Source: JBBQSN01 sp963825505 (GTDB taxonomy: Bacteria > Actinomycetota > Actinomycetes > Actinomycetales > CAWJMD01). From it: a stretch of 64,000 nucleotides of DNA. Position 1 is the stretch's first letter. Every line of letters starts with the position of its first letter. Positions 15,975 to 23,893 of this stretch are shown here, in pieces. Position numbers and translations under genes: made by a program. Where the stretch lies: assembly GCA_963825505.1 (NCBI GenBank), contig CAWGTL010000012.1:1-64000 (forward strand), given 5' to 3'. Under the pieces are notes generated by a model that was given only the letters and a program-made list of their open reading frames with translations, was not told where the DNA came from and did not search any database.

Positions 15975-16877
15975 GTGAGCGAGTCCTCGCCCCAGCACGG
16001 CGACACCCTGCGCCTCATGTGCGTGCACGCCCACCCGGACGACGAGTCCTCCAAGGGCGCGCCGGCGATGGTGAGGTACCTGGCCGAGGGCGTCGAGGTC
16101 ATGGTGGTCACCTGCACGGGCGGCGAGCGCGGCGACATCCTCAACCCGCGGCTCAAGGACGACCCCGAGGTGCTGCGCGACATCAGCGAGGTGCGCCGCC
16201 GCGAGATGGCCGCCGCGATCGAGGTGCTCGGCGTCCAGCACCGCTGGCTCGGCTTCGTCGACTCCGGCCTGCCCGAGGGCGATCCGCTGCCGCCGCTCCC
16301 GGAGGGATGCTTCGCGCTCGAGCCGCTGGGCGTGGCCACCGAGCCCCTGGTGCGCCTCGTGCGCGAGTTCCGTCCGCACGTGATGACCACGTACGACGAG
16401 AACGGCGGCTACCCCCACCCCGACCACATCATGTGCCACAAGGTGTCGCTGGCCGCGTTCGAGGCCGCGGGCGACCCCGGGCGGTACCCGGCGGCGGGCG
16501 AGCCGTGGCGGCCCACCAAGCTGTACTACAACCAGACCTTCAGCCGGACGCGGGTGAGCGCGTACCACGAGGCGCTGCTCGAGGCGGGCAAGGAGTCGCC
16601 CTACACCGAGTGGCTGAAGAACTGGGACGACCGCGAGCCGCGTCCGGTGCACGCGCGGATCGAGTGCGCGGAGTACTTCCCGGTGCGCGACCAGGCGCTG
16701 ATCGCGCACGCCACCCAGATCGACCCCGACGGCTCGTTCTTCGCGCTCGATCACGAGATGCAGAGCCGGGTCTGGCCGTGGGAGGAGTACGAGCTCGGGC
16801 GCACCCACCTCGACTGGCCCGCCGACGTCGAGGACGACCTGTTCGCCGGTCTGCGCACGACGGACGACGCGTCGTGA
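15975..16877 (+). CDS. mca: Mycothiol S-conjugate amidase
   Basis: Zinc amidase that cleaves mycothiol S-conjugates to release mercapturic acids, part of thiol-based detoxification. It has 300 residues from the chosen start. The zinc motif AHPDDE comes at once (LRLMCVHAHPDDESSKGA), followed by GGERGDILNP and TYDENGGYPHPDH, which separate Mca from MshB. GTG 15975 has GGGAG 10 nt upstream and gives a length close to the 288-residue M. tuberculosis enzyme. In-frame ATG 15948 and ATG 15921 are possible earlier starts. The stop overlaps the next gene by GTGA. Confidence 0.93.
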   Translation: MSESSPQHGDTLRLMCVHAHPDDESSKGAPAMVRYLAEGVEVMVVTCTGGERGDILNPRLKDDPEVLRDISEVRRREMAAAIEVLGVQHRWLGFVDSGLPEGDPLPPLPEGCFALEPLGVATEPLVRLVREFRPHVMTTYDENGGYPHPDHIMCHKVSLAAFEAAGDPGRYPAAGEPWRPTKLYYNQTFSRTRVSAYHEALLEAGKESPYTEWLKNWDDREPRPVHARIECAEYFPVRDQALIAHATQIDPDGSFFALDHEMQSRVWPWEEYELGRTHLDWPADVEDDLFAGLRTTDDAS

Positions 16878-17125
16878 TCACCTCTCTGGCAGGCGTTCTC
16901 GCCGCCACCCCGCTGCCCACGCCGACGACGCCCGAGGACCTCGACCCGACGACGGTCAGCCCCGGGCTGATCGGCTTCCTCGTGACGTTCGCGATCGCGG
17001 TGGCCACCGTGCTGCTGGTGCTCGACATGGTGCGGCGGATCCGCCGGCTGCGGTACCGCGAGCAGCAGGAGCTCGCTCGCCGGGAGCGCGAGGCAGCCGG
17101 TCCGGACGAGGACCCGCTGCCCTGA
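16874..17125 (+). CDS. Small single-pass membrane protein downstream of mca
   Basis: Protein of 83 residues with an N-terminal hydrophobic stretch and a clear transmembrane helix (LIGFLVTFAIAVATVLLVLDMV), then a basic and Glu-rich cytoplasmic tail (RRIRRLRYREQQELARRERE). The GTG start overlaps the mca stop as GTGA, so the two are co-translated. Such a short membrane protein next to mca is common in related genomes, but no function is established. Confidence 0.75.
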   Translation: MITSLAGVLAATPLPTPTTPEDLDPTTVSPGLIGFLVTFAIAVATVLLVLDMVRRIRRLRYREQQELARREREAAGPDEDPLP

Positions 17126-17127
17126 GC

Positions 17128-17369
17128 GCCCAGCACGTCCGCGAGCGCACCCCGGAGCACGGGCCGGACGGCCGGGCCGGGATCGACGCCGCCCTGGTCC
17201 GTCGGCTGAGGTCTTCCGCGCGGCGATGGAGGCGGACGACGGCGCCTGGGCGCGGGCGCGCGCGTGGGCGCTGTGGAAGGCGCTGATCACCGCGGCCCAG
17301 CCGGTGCGGGACGGCGGCCCGCCCGACCCCGACCAGCTGCGCGTGGTCGCCGACGTCCTGGCCGACTGA
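17128..17369 (+). pseudogene. Remnant of aminoglycoside-phosphotransferase-like gene
   Basis: Two coding-like pieces in different frames look like the two ends of one phosphotransferase (APH family). The first (17155-17210) reads EHGPDGRAGIDAALVRRL, matching the usual N-terminus IDxxLVRRL. The second (17208-17369) reads EVFRAAMEADDGAWARARAW, then ALWKALI and a VVADVLAD end, matching the APH C-terminus. Roughly 230 codons, including the catalytic HGD and DxD motifs, are missing between them, so an internal deletion has destroyed the gene. Family assignment is by pattern recognition, not alignment. Confidence 0.6.
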
Positions 17370-17381
17370 GCAGCCGCCCGA

Positions 17382-17636
17382 CTAGGCGCCGTCGACCTCG
17401 TCGGCGTGGGCGGCCACCACCTGCGCCGACTCCACGTGGTCGGCGTCGTCGTGGATCCGCCGGGCCAGCTCGTCGAGCACGGGGCCGGGCACCTCGACGC
17501 CGGCCTCGCGCACGCCCTTCGCCAGCTCCTCGCGCACCGTCTCCTCGGGCGCGCCGTCCTGCCACGACACCACGCGGTCGACGACCGCCTGCAGCGTCTC
17601 GGCCGCGGGGTCCAGGTCCTTGTCGTCTGCTGCCAT
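17382..17636 (-). CDS. Hypothetical small acidic protein
   Basis: An 84-residue protein, soluble and largely helical, with AAETLQAVVDRVVSWQ and VREELAKGVREAGVEVPG followed by LARRIHDDADHV. No family is recognised. It starts at ATG 17636, 60 nt from the divergent thioredoxin-domain gene, without a strong ribosome site. Codon usage is typical of the genome, supporting a real gene. Confidence 0.6.
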   Translation of the reverse strand: MAADDKDLDPAAETLQAVVDRVVSWQDGAPEETVREELAKGVREAGVEVPGPVLDELARRIHDDADHVESAQVVAAHADEVDGA

Positions 17637-17695
17637 GCCACCAGCCTGCGGGAGCGCGTCGCGCGGTGCCACCGGACCCCACCTAGCGTGGACCC

Positions 17696-19774
17696 ATGGC
17701 GAACCGCCTCCAGCACGCCCTGAGCCCGTACCTCCAGCAGCACCGCGACAACCCGGTGGACTGGTGGGAGTGGGGCGACGACGCGTTCGCCGACGCCGCG
17801 CGGCGCGACGTCCCGGTGCTGCTGTCGGTGGGCTACGCCGCGTGCCACTGGTGCCACGTGATGGCGCACGAGTCGTTCGAGGACGCCACCACCGCGCGGG
17901 AGATGAACGAGGGCTTCGTCTGCGTCAAGGTCGACCGCGAGGAGCGGCCGGACGTCGACGCCGTCTACATGGACGCCACCCAGGCGCTCACCGGGCAGGG
18001 CGGCTGGCCGATGACGGTGTTCCTCACCCCGGACGGACGCCCCTTCTACGCCGGCACCTACTTCCCGCCGCAGCCGCTGCACGGCCGCCCCTCGTTCCGG
18101 CAGGTGCTCGTCGCCGTCGGGGAGGCGTGGCGCGACCGGCGCGACGAGGCGGTGCGCGCGGCCGGCAGCATCGCGGAGGCGCTCGCCGGCAGGAACCTGC
18201 CCCAGGGGTCCCCGCCTCCTGATGGCGACGACCTGTCGCGCGCCGTCCGCGCCCTCGCGGCGCAGGAGGACCGCGAGCACGGCGGCTTCGGTGGGGCGCC
18301 GAAGTTCCCGCCTTCCGCGGCCCTGGGCTGGCTGTTGCGGCACGGCGCCACCGACGCCGAGACGGCGTCGCAGGCAACGGGTCTCGCGGCGCGCACCCTG
18401 GAGGCGATGGCCCGCTCCGGCACGTACGACCAGCTGACCGGTGGCTTCGCCCGGTACGCCGTCGACGCCGGCTGGGTGGTGCCGCACTTCGAGAAGATGC
18501 TCTACGACAACGCCCAGCTGGCCCGCGTGTACCTGCACTGGTGGCGGCTCACCGGCTCGGCGACGGGACGGCGCATCGCGCTCGAGACCTGCGACTGGAT
18601 GGTGGCGGGACTCGGCACGCCGGAGGGCGGCTTCGCCTCGGCGCTCGACGCGGACACCGAGGGCGTCGAGGGGTCGACCTACGTCTGGACACCCGAGCAG
18701 CTCGTCGACGTGCTGGGGGAGGACGACGGCCGCTGGGCGGCCGACCTGCTCGGCGTGGTGCCCGGCGGCACCTTCGAGCACGGCACCTCGACCCTGCGCC
18801 TCCTGCGCGACCCCTGGTCGGACGGAGAGGCGGACGGCGACGGCGACCGGTGGGAGGCCCTGCGCGCCCGGCTCCTCGCCGCGCGGGCGGGACGGCCGCA
18901 GCCCGGTCGCGACGACAAGGTGGTGCTCGCCTGGAACGGGCTGGCGGTGGCCGCACTGGCAGAGACCGGTGCGCTGCTCGGCCGTCCCGATCTGGTCGAG
19001 GCGGCGCAGCGCTGCGCCGACCTGCTGGTCGCGGTGCACCTCGACGACCACGGTCGCTGGCACCGGGTCTCCCGCGACGGCACCTGCGGCTCCGCCGGTG
19101 CGGTGCTCGAGGACCTCGGCGACCTCGCGGAAGGGCTCTTCGTCCTGGCCGGCGTCACGGGCGAGACCTCCTGGGCCACGGTCGCTCTGGGGGTCCTCGA
19201 CCAGGTGCTCGACGAGTTCGCCGACGACGCGGGCCTCCTCCTCGACACCTCGCGGGCCGCGGTCGATCCCCGGCTCGGCCCGGTCGGACGTCCGGCCGAC
19301 CCGACCGACAACGCCTACCCGAGCGGGACGTCCGCAGCCGCCGGTGCGCTCGTGACGGCAGCGGCGCTCACGGGCGAGACCCGTTGGCGCGCAGCGGCCG
19401 AGCGGGCCGCGGGCGTCGCAGGTGCCGTCGGGAAGGCGGCGCCACGCTTCGGTGGCTGGGGACTCGCGGTGGCCGAGGCGCTGCTCGCCGGCCCGCTCGA
19501 GGTGGCCGTCGTGGGGGAGCGGGACGACCCCGCGGCCGACGCGCTGCACGCGGCGGCGCTCGCCTCCCCGTCACCGGGACGCGTGGTCGCGCGGGGCGGG
19601 CCGGGGCAGGACGACGGTCTTCCGCTGCTGGAGCACCGTCCGCTCGTGGACGGCGTGGCCGCCGCCTACGTGTGCCGGGGCTTCGTCTGCGAGCGACCCA
19701 CCACCGACGCGGCCGAGCTCGCCCGGTCGCTGGGGGCGACTCAGCCCAGCGCGACCGAGGTGCCGGAGGAGTAG
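17696..19774 (+). CDS. Thioredoxin-domain protein of the DUF255/YyaL family
   Basis: Protein of 692 residues. The N-terminal thioredoxin-like DUF255 domain carries CHWCHVM (Cys51/Cys54) and GGWPMTVFLTPDGRPF. The remainder is an alpha/alpha-toroid resembling N-acylglucosamine 2-epimerases and glycosidases (GGFGGAPKFP, HFEKMLYDNAQL, KVVLAWNGLAVAAL, DNAYPSGTS). The function of the family is not settled. The start at ATG 17696 has TAGCGT at 17684-17689 with a 6-nt gap (leaderless). Its last 34 nt overlap the convergent hemolysin-III-like gene. Confidence 0.93.
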   Translation: MANRLQHALSPYLQQHRDNPVDWWEWGDDAFADAARRDVPVLLSVGYAACHWCHVMAHESFEDATTAREMNEGFVCVKVDREERPDVDAVYMDATQALTGQGGWPMTVFLTPDGRPFYAGTYFPPQPLHGRPSFRQVLVAVGEAWRDRRDEAVRAAGSIAEALAGRNLPQGSPPPDGDDLSRAVRALAAQEDREHGGFGGAPKFPPSAALGWLLRHGATDAETASQATGLAARTLEAMARSGTYDQLTGGFARYAVDAGWVVPHFEKMLYDNAQLARVYLHWWRLTGSATGRRIALETCDWMVAGLGTPEGGFASALDADTEGVEGSTYVWTPEQLVDVLGEDDGRWAADLLGVVPGGTFEHGTSTLRLLRDPWSDGEADGDGDRWEALRARLLAARAGRPQPGRDDKVVLAWNGLAVAALAETGALLGRPDLVEAAQRCADLLVAVHLDDHGRWHRVSRDGTCGSAGAVLEDLGDLAEGLFVLAGVTGETSWATVALGVLDQVLDEFADDAGLLLDTSRAAVDPRLGPVGRPADPTDNAYPSGTSAAAGALVTAAALTGETRWRAAAERAAGVAGAVGKAAPRFGGWGLAVAEALLAGPLEVAVVGERDDPAADALHAAALASPSPGRVVARGGPGQDDGLPLLEHRPLVDGVAAAYVCRGFVCERPTTDAAELARSLGATQPSATEVPEE

Positions 19775-20484
19775 ACCGCGTGCGAGATGGCGATGTAGTG
19801 CGCGACGAACGCCGCCACCGTGAAGGCGTGGAACACCTCGTGGAAGCCGAACCATCGCGGTGACGGGTTGGGTCGCTTCAGCGCGTAGATGACGCCGCCC
19901 GCCGTGTACAGCACGCCGCCGACGACCACGAGCGTCAGCACGGCGACGCCGCCCTCACGCAGGAAGTCCGGCAGGTAGAACACCGCGGCCCAGCCGAGCG
20001 CGATGTAGATCGGGGTGTAGAGCCAGCGCGGCGCCCCCACCCAGAACACCCGGAACGCGATGCCGGCCAGGGCCCCGCCCCAGACCAGCAGCAGCAGGAC
20101 CCGCGCCTTGCCCTCGGGCAGCAGGAGCAGCGTCAGCGGCGTGTAGCTGCCCGCGATGATCAGGAAGATGTTCGAGTGGTCGAACCGCTTGAGCAGCACC
20201 GCCACCTTCGGGGACCAGTTGCCGCGGTGGTAGACCGCGCTGGTGCCGAACAGCAGTGCGGCGGCGACACCGAAGACCGCGCAGGCGATCCGGGTGCGGG
20301 TGTCGGGCGCGAGCGCCACCAGGACGATCGAGGCGGCCACCACGAGGGGGAACGAGCCGGCGTGGATCCAGCCGCGCAACCGCGGCTTCACGGCGTCGGC
20401 GGCGTCGCGCACGGCCTCGCCGGCACGCTCGACGGCCTCGCCGGCACGCTCGACGATGCCGGCGGGCTCCGGGGTCTCGGTCAT
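19741..20484 (-). CDS. trhA: Hemolysin III / TrhA family membrane protein
   Basis: Seven-transmembrane protein of the PAQR-related hemolysin III (YqfA) family, 247 residues. An N-terminal helix carries a repeated EVERAGEAVERAGEAV-like segment. Family residues follow: VYHRGNW, FDHSNIFLIIAGSYTPL and a C-terminal HEVFHAFTVAAFVAHY with the putative metal-binding histidines. It is linked in other bacteria to membrane fluidity control. Its promoter (TACGCT, 20497-20492, 7 nt before the ATG) is overlapped by a palindromic operator, so it is probably tightly repressed. Confidence 0.9.
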   Translation of the reverse strand: MTETPEPAGIVERAGEAVERAGEAVRDAADAVKPRLRGWIHAGSFPLVVAASIVLVALAPDTRTRIACAVFGVAAALLFGTSAVYHRGNWSPKVAVLLKRFDHSNIFLIIAGSYTPLTLLLLPEGKARVLLLLVWGGALAGIAFRVFWVGAPRWLYTPIYIALGWAAVFYLPDFLREGGVAVLTLVVVGGVLYTAGGVIYALKRPNPSPRWFGFHEVFHAFTVAAFVAHYIAISHAVYSSGTSVALG

Positions 20485-20491
20485 GGACGCG

Positions 20492-20530
20492 AGCGTAACC
20501 TACGAAGCAGTAACCTACGACTCCGTAGGT
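20492..20530. promoter_or_regulatory. Operator and -10 box of the hemolysin-III gene
   Basis: ACCTACG-actc-CGTAGGT (20513-20530) is a perfect 7+7 palindrome. A further half site sits in GTAACCTACGA at 20495-20505, repeated as 20510-20520 (15-bp period). The array covers the expected -35 and touches the -10 (TACGCT on the - strand, 20497-20492). Architecture typical of a TetR-like repressor; no such regulator gene is in the window. Confidence 0.6.
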
Positions 20531-20607
20531 CGAGGTCGTGAGGGAGATCACGGGAGGTCCCGTGCGGGTCCCGTGCGCGCCGTGCCAGGACCGGTAGCGT
20601 GCGCACG

Positions 20608-21369
20608 GTGAGGCTGCCGCACCCGCTCTACCGCGCCTACGAGCGCCGGCTGGCCGGACGGCTCGACCCGACCGCGATGCCGCGCCACGTGGGGATCATG
20701 CTCGACGGCAACCGCCGGTGGGCCCGGGCGGCCGGCGGCGACGCCTCCCACGGCCACCAGGCGGGCGCGGACAAGATCTTCGAGTTCCTCGGCTGGTGCG
20801 AGGAGGTCGGGATCGAGGTCGTGACGCTGTGGATGCTGTCGCCGGACAACCTCAACCGCCCCCGCGCCGAGCTCGACCCCCTGCTCGGCATCATCGAGGA
20901 CGCCGTCCGCCGGCTCGTGAGCGCCGGCCGCTGGAAGGTGCACCCGGTGGGTGCCCTCGACCTGCTGCCGGTCGAGATGGCGCAGCGGCTCAAGGAGGCC
21001 GAGGAGGCCACCCGCGAGGTGCCTGGCCTGCACGTCAACGTCGCGGTCGGCTACGGCGGCCGGCAGGAGATCAGCGACGCCGTGCGGGGGCTGCTGCTCG
21101 AGCACGCCGCGAGCGGCAGCACGCTGGAGGAGGTGGCCGAGCTCGTCGACGTCGAGAACATCGCCCGGCACCTGTACACCAAGGGCCAGCCCGACCCCGA
21201 CCTGGTGATCCGCACCTCCGGCGAGCAACGGCTGTCCGGGTTCCTGCTCTGGCAGAGCGCCCACTCCGAGTTCTACTTCTGCGAGGCGTTCTGGCCCGAC
21301 TTCCGCCGGGTCGACTTCCTGCGGGCCCTGCGCGCGTACTCCGGTCGCGAGCGCCGCTTCGGCACCTGA
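20608..21369 (+). CDS. uppS: Isoprenyl transferase (cis-prenyltransferase)
   Basis: Condenses isopentenyl diphosphate units in Z configuration to make polyprenyl diphosphate carriers for cell-wall synthesis. It has 253 residues. The catalytic loop HVGIMLDGNRRWAR holds the essential Asp, and SPDNLNRP, GYGGRQEI and PDLVIRTSGEQRLSGFLLW are the family blocks. GTG 20608 is chosen because TAGCGT (20595-20600) lies 7 nt upstream; GTG 20599 in the same frame would lie inside that -10. It is divergent from the hemolysin-III gene. Confidence 0.95.
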   Translation: MRLPHPLYRAYERRLAGRLDPTAMPRHVGIMLDGNRRWARAAGGDASHGHQAGADKIFEFLGWCEEVGIEVVTLWMLSPDNLNRPRAELDPLLGIIEDAVRRLVSAGRWKVHPVGALDLLPVEMAQRLKEAEEATREVPGLHVNVAVGYGGRQEISDAVRGLLLEHAASGSTLEEVAELVDVENIARHLYTKGQPDPDLVIRTSGEQRLSGFLLWQSAHSEFYFCEAFWPDFRRVDFLRALRAYSGRERRFGT

Positions 21370-21391
21370 GTGACGGCCGGGTCGCTCCGGT

Positions 21392-21413
21392 GTGACACCC
21401 GGGTGACACCCGG
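21392..21413. repeat. Two tandem copies of GTGACACCCGG
   Basis: An exact 11-bp direct repeat (21392-21402 and 21403-21413) in the 272-nt gap between uppS and phoH. One helical turn per unit suggests a protein-binding site, comparable to spaced GTxAC repeats bound by MtrA-type regulators. The rest of the gap holds a 14-bp palindrome CCGTTCCGGAACGG (21569-21582) and no convincing gene. Confidence 0.4.
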
Positions 21414-21641
21414 CGTGTTGCGGCAGCAGCGCCTCGTCCGGCCCGTAGCGTCGGTCCTGCGGGACGGTCAGGTGCCGGTCCGCTCGGGAGGCCCGACGGA
21501 TGCTGCGGCTGCGCCTCGACCCTGCGGGTCGGGACCACGTCGCGGGGAGGGCGGCCCGGTCCGTCGTCCCGTTCCGGAACGGCGTCCCGGCCCCTCGCCC
21601 GCGAGTGATCCGGGCGCGCACGCGCCCGGCAGGGAGTCTCC

Positions 21642-22955
21642 GTGGCCGCTGACCTCACCACCAGCACGTCCCGTCGCACCTTCGTCCTCGACACCTCCGT
21701 CCTGCTCTCCGACCCGCGGGCGATGCTCCGCTTCGCCGAGCACGAGGTCGTGCTCCCCGTGGTGGTCATCACCGAGCTCGAGGGCAAGCGGCACCACAGC
21801 GAGCTGGGGTACTTCGCCCGGCAGGCGCTGCGGCTGCTGGACGACCTGAGGGTCGAGCACGGCCGGCTCGACGCACCGCTGCCCACGCCGGACGGCGGGA
21901 CCCTGCGGGTGGAGCTCAACCACACCGACCCGAACGCGCTCCCCGCCGGCTTCCGCCTGGGGGACAACGACACCCGGATCCTCGCCGTCGCCAAGAACCT
22001 CTCGGACGAGGGCCTGCTCGTCACCGTGGTCAGCAAGGACCTGCCGATGCGGGTCAAGGCGTCGGCGGTGGGGCTGGACGCCGAGGAGTACCGCGCCGAG
22101 CTCAGCGTCGACTCCGGCTGGACGGGCATGGCCGAGCTCGACGTCGACGAGCAGGTGATGGCCCAGCTGTACGAGCACGAGCAGCTCGAGATCCCGGAGG
22201 CGGCCGAGCTGCCCTGCCACACCGGCCTGGTGCTGCTGTCCTCGCGCGGCTCGGCCCTCGGCCGGGTCGGCGCCGACAAGCAGGTGCGGCTGGTGCGGGG
22301 CGACCGCGACGTCTTCGGCGTCCACGGGCGCAGCGCCGAGCAGCGGATCGCGGTCGACCTGCTGCTCGACAACGAGGTCGGGATCCTCTCCCTCGGCGGG
22401 CGGGCCGGGACGGGCAAGTCGGCCCTCGCGCTGTGCGCCGGCCTCGAGGCCGTGATGGAGCGCCGGCTGCACCGCAAGGTGGTGGTGTTCCGGCCGCTGT
22501 ACGCCGTCGGTGGCCAGGACCTCGGGTACCTGCCCGGTTCGGAGAACGAGAAGATGGGCCCGTGGGCGCAGGCCGTCTTCGACACCCTCGGGGCGCTGGT
22601 CAGCCAGGAGGTGGTCGAGGAGGTGATGGACCGCGGCATGCTCGAGGTCCTGCCGCTCACCCACATCCGCGGCCGCAGCCTGCACGACGCCTTCGTCGTC
22701 GTCGACGAGGCGCAGTCGCTGGAGCGCAACGTGCTGCTCACCGTGCTCTCGCGGATCGGGCAGAACTCCCGGGTCGTGCTCACCCACGACGTCGCCCAGC
22801 GCGACAACCTGCGGGTCGGCCGCCACGACGGCGTCGCCGCCGTGATCGAGGCGCTCAAGGGCCACCCGCTGTTCGCGCACGTCACCCTGACCCGCTCCGA
22901 GCGCTCCCCGGTGGCCGCCCTCGTCACCGAGATGCTGGAGAGCATCACGCTGTGA
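21642..22955 (+). CDS. phoH: PIN-PhoH ATPase (PhoH2 type)
   Basis: Protein of 437 residues fusing an N-terminal PIN ribonuclease domain to a PhoH RNA-helicase-like ATPase. The PIN domain (about 10-150) has acidic residues in VLDTSVLLSDP, VITELEG, GDNDTRIL and VSKDLPM. The PhoH part has Walker A GRAGTGKS, then HIRGRSLHDAFVVVDEAQSLE as Walker B and a C-terminal LTRSERSPVA. In mycobacteria PhoH2 pairs with an upstream antitoxin-like PhoAT; no such partner is visible here. AGGGAG precedes the GTG start by 8 nt. Confidence 0.93.
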   Translation: MAADLTTSTSRRTFVLDTSVLLSDPRAMLRFAEHEVVLPVVVITELEGKRHHSELGYFARQALRLLDDLRVEHGRLDAPLPTPDGGTLRVELNHTDPNALPAGFRLGDNDTRILAVAKNLSDEGLLVTVVSKDLPMRVKASAVGLDAEEYRAELSVDSGWTGMAELDVDEQVMAQLYEHEQLEIPEAAELPCHTGLVLLSSRGSALGRVGADKQVRLVRGDRDVFGVHGRSAEQRIAVDLLLDNEVGILSLGGRAGTGKSALALCAGLEAVMERRLHRKVVVFRPLYAVGGQDLGYLPGSENEKMGPWAQAVFDTLGALVSQEVVEEVMDRGMLEVLPLTHIRGRSLHDAFVVVDEAQSLERNVLLTVLSRIGQNSRVVLTHDVAQRDNLRVGRHDGVAAVIEALKGHPLFAHVTLTRSERSPVAALVTEMLESITL

Positions 22956-23017
22956 CGCCCGCCACCCGCTGAGCGCACCCCGAGCAGGGCGCGCGCACGC
23001 CGCCGGGCCGACGGAAG

Positions 23018-23034
23018 GTCACGGATTGGACACG
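23018..23034. promoter_or_regulatory. Spaced direct repeat GTCACG-n5-GACACG
   Basis: Two near-identical hexamers 11 bp apart, 168 nt upstream of the lytic transglycosylase start. The spacing recalls MtrA-type sites, and MtrA controls cell-wall hydrolases in actinobacteria. Assignment is inference. Confidence 0.3.
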
Positions 23035-23078
23035 GCCGGGGGCGTCAGGTCATCGTGGTGAGCAGTCAGCACCCCTGA

Positions 23079-23100
23079 GCGGGCCCGAACCGGGGCCCGC
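23079..23100. terminator. GC-rich hairpin between phoH and the transglycosylase gene
   Basis: GCGGGCCC (23079-23086) pairs perfectly with GGGCCCGC (23093-23100), loop 6 nt. It is 124 nt after the phoH stop, so it could end that transcript or form part of the next gene's leader. Confidence 0.4.
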
Positions 23101-23201
23101 GTGGACCAGCACACTGCACCTCCGCGACCCACCCGTCGCAGGTCCGTGGCGGGGTGGTCGCGCCCGTCGTGTGTGCCGCACGGGCAGATGGAAGGTCGTT
23201 C

Positions 23202-23846
23202 GTGCTCCACAAGCTCGTCCGGCGCCCGCTGTTCTCAGCAGGTGCCACTCTCGCCGTCCTCGGTGCCACCGGTGCCGCGTACCTGGCCACCGCGGACCAG
23301 ACCGGTCCGGACGTGGCGCAGGCCGCGTACTCGGTCCCCGTGCAGCCCCTCACCTCCGAGCAGGTCGCCTCGGCCGACGCGCAGACCTCCGCCGACGCGG
23401 CCGACGCCGCCGCCGTCGAGGCCCTCGAGGAGCGCGCCGCCGCCGCCGACGCCGCCCAGGCGCTCGCCGCCGAGCAGGCCGCCGCCGCGGCCCGGGCCGA
23501 GCGCCGCCGCCAGGCCGCCATCGAGCAGGCCTCCCGTGACGCCCGGCGCGACCCGCGCGGCGCCGCGAAGGTGCTCGTGGCCGACAAGGGCTGGAGCTCG
23601 GAGCAGTTCTCCTGCCTGGACAGGCTGTGGACCAAGGAGAGCAACTGGCGGGTGGACGCCGACAACCCGTCCTCGAGCGCGTACGGCATCCCGCAGGCGC
23701 TGCCCGGCTCGAAGATGTCCTCGTTCGGCGACGACTGGGAGACGAACCCGGTCACCCAGATCAAGTGGGGCCTGAACTACATCGACGACCGCTACGGCAC
23801 CCCGTGCTCCGCCTGGGCGCACAGCCGCAGCCACAACTGGTACTGA
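23202..23846 (+). CDS. Secreted lytic transglycosylase-like (Rpf/SLT fold) protein
   Basis: Exported cell-wall enzyme of 214 residues. A signal peptide (LFSAGATLAVLGATGAAYLATA) is followed by an Ala/Glu/Arg-rich coiled coil (about 50-115) and a C-terminal lysozyme-like domain. That domain includes FSCLDRLWTKESNWRVDADNP (catalytic Glu in KESNW), YGIPQALPG and IKWGLNYIDDRYGTPCSAW. GGAAGG lies 8 nt before the GTG at 23202. Members of this family are usually controlled by cell-wall stress or c-di-AMP; the leader here does not show a recognisable ydaO riboswitch. Confidence 0.88.
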   Translation: MLHKLVRRPLFSAGATLAVLGATGAAYLATADQTGPDVAQAAYSVPVQPLTSEQVASADAQTSADAADAAAVEALEERAAAADAAQALAAEQAAAAARAERRRQAAIEQASRDARRDPRGAAKVLVADKGWSSEQFSCLDRLWTKESNWRVDADNPSSSAYGIPQALPGSKMSSFGDDWETNPVTQIKWGLNYIDDRYGTPCSAWAHSRSHNWY

Positions 23847-23862
23847 GCAGCACCCGCTCCCG

Positions 23863-23893
23863 CTGAGGCGTCGCCGGTCGGGCGGCGCCTCAG
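23863..23893. terminator. Bidirectional terminator between convergent genes
   Basis: CTGAGGCG (23863-23870) pairs with CGCCTCAG (23886-23893), continued by an inner CGCC/GGCG stem. It lies between the transglycosylase (+) and fumC (-) and includes the fumC stop codon. Confidence 0.7.

Noticed and set aside
15975..16877. A second mshB
   Set aside because: Motifs ESSKGA, GERGDILNP and the tail match Mca; the MshB gene is at 54236-55114.
23041..23200. c-di-AMP (ydaO) riboswitch upstream of the lytic transglycosylase
   Set aside because: Such genes often carry one in actinobacteria, but the conserved GGGGNAACC and related blocks are not visible in this leader; only a simple hairpin is.
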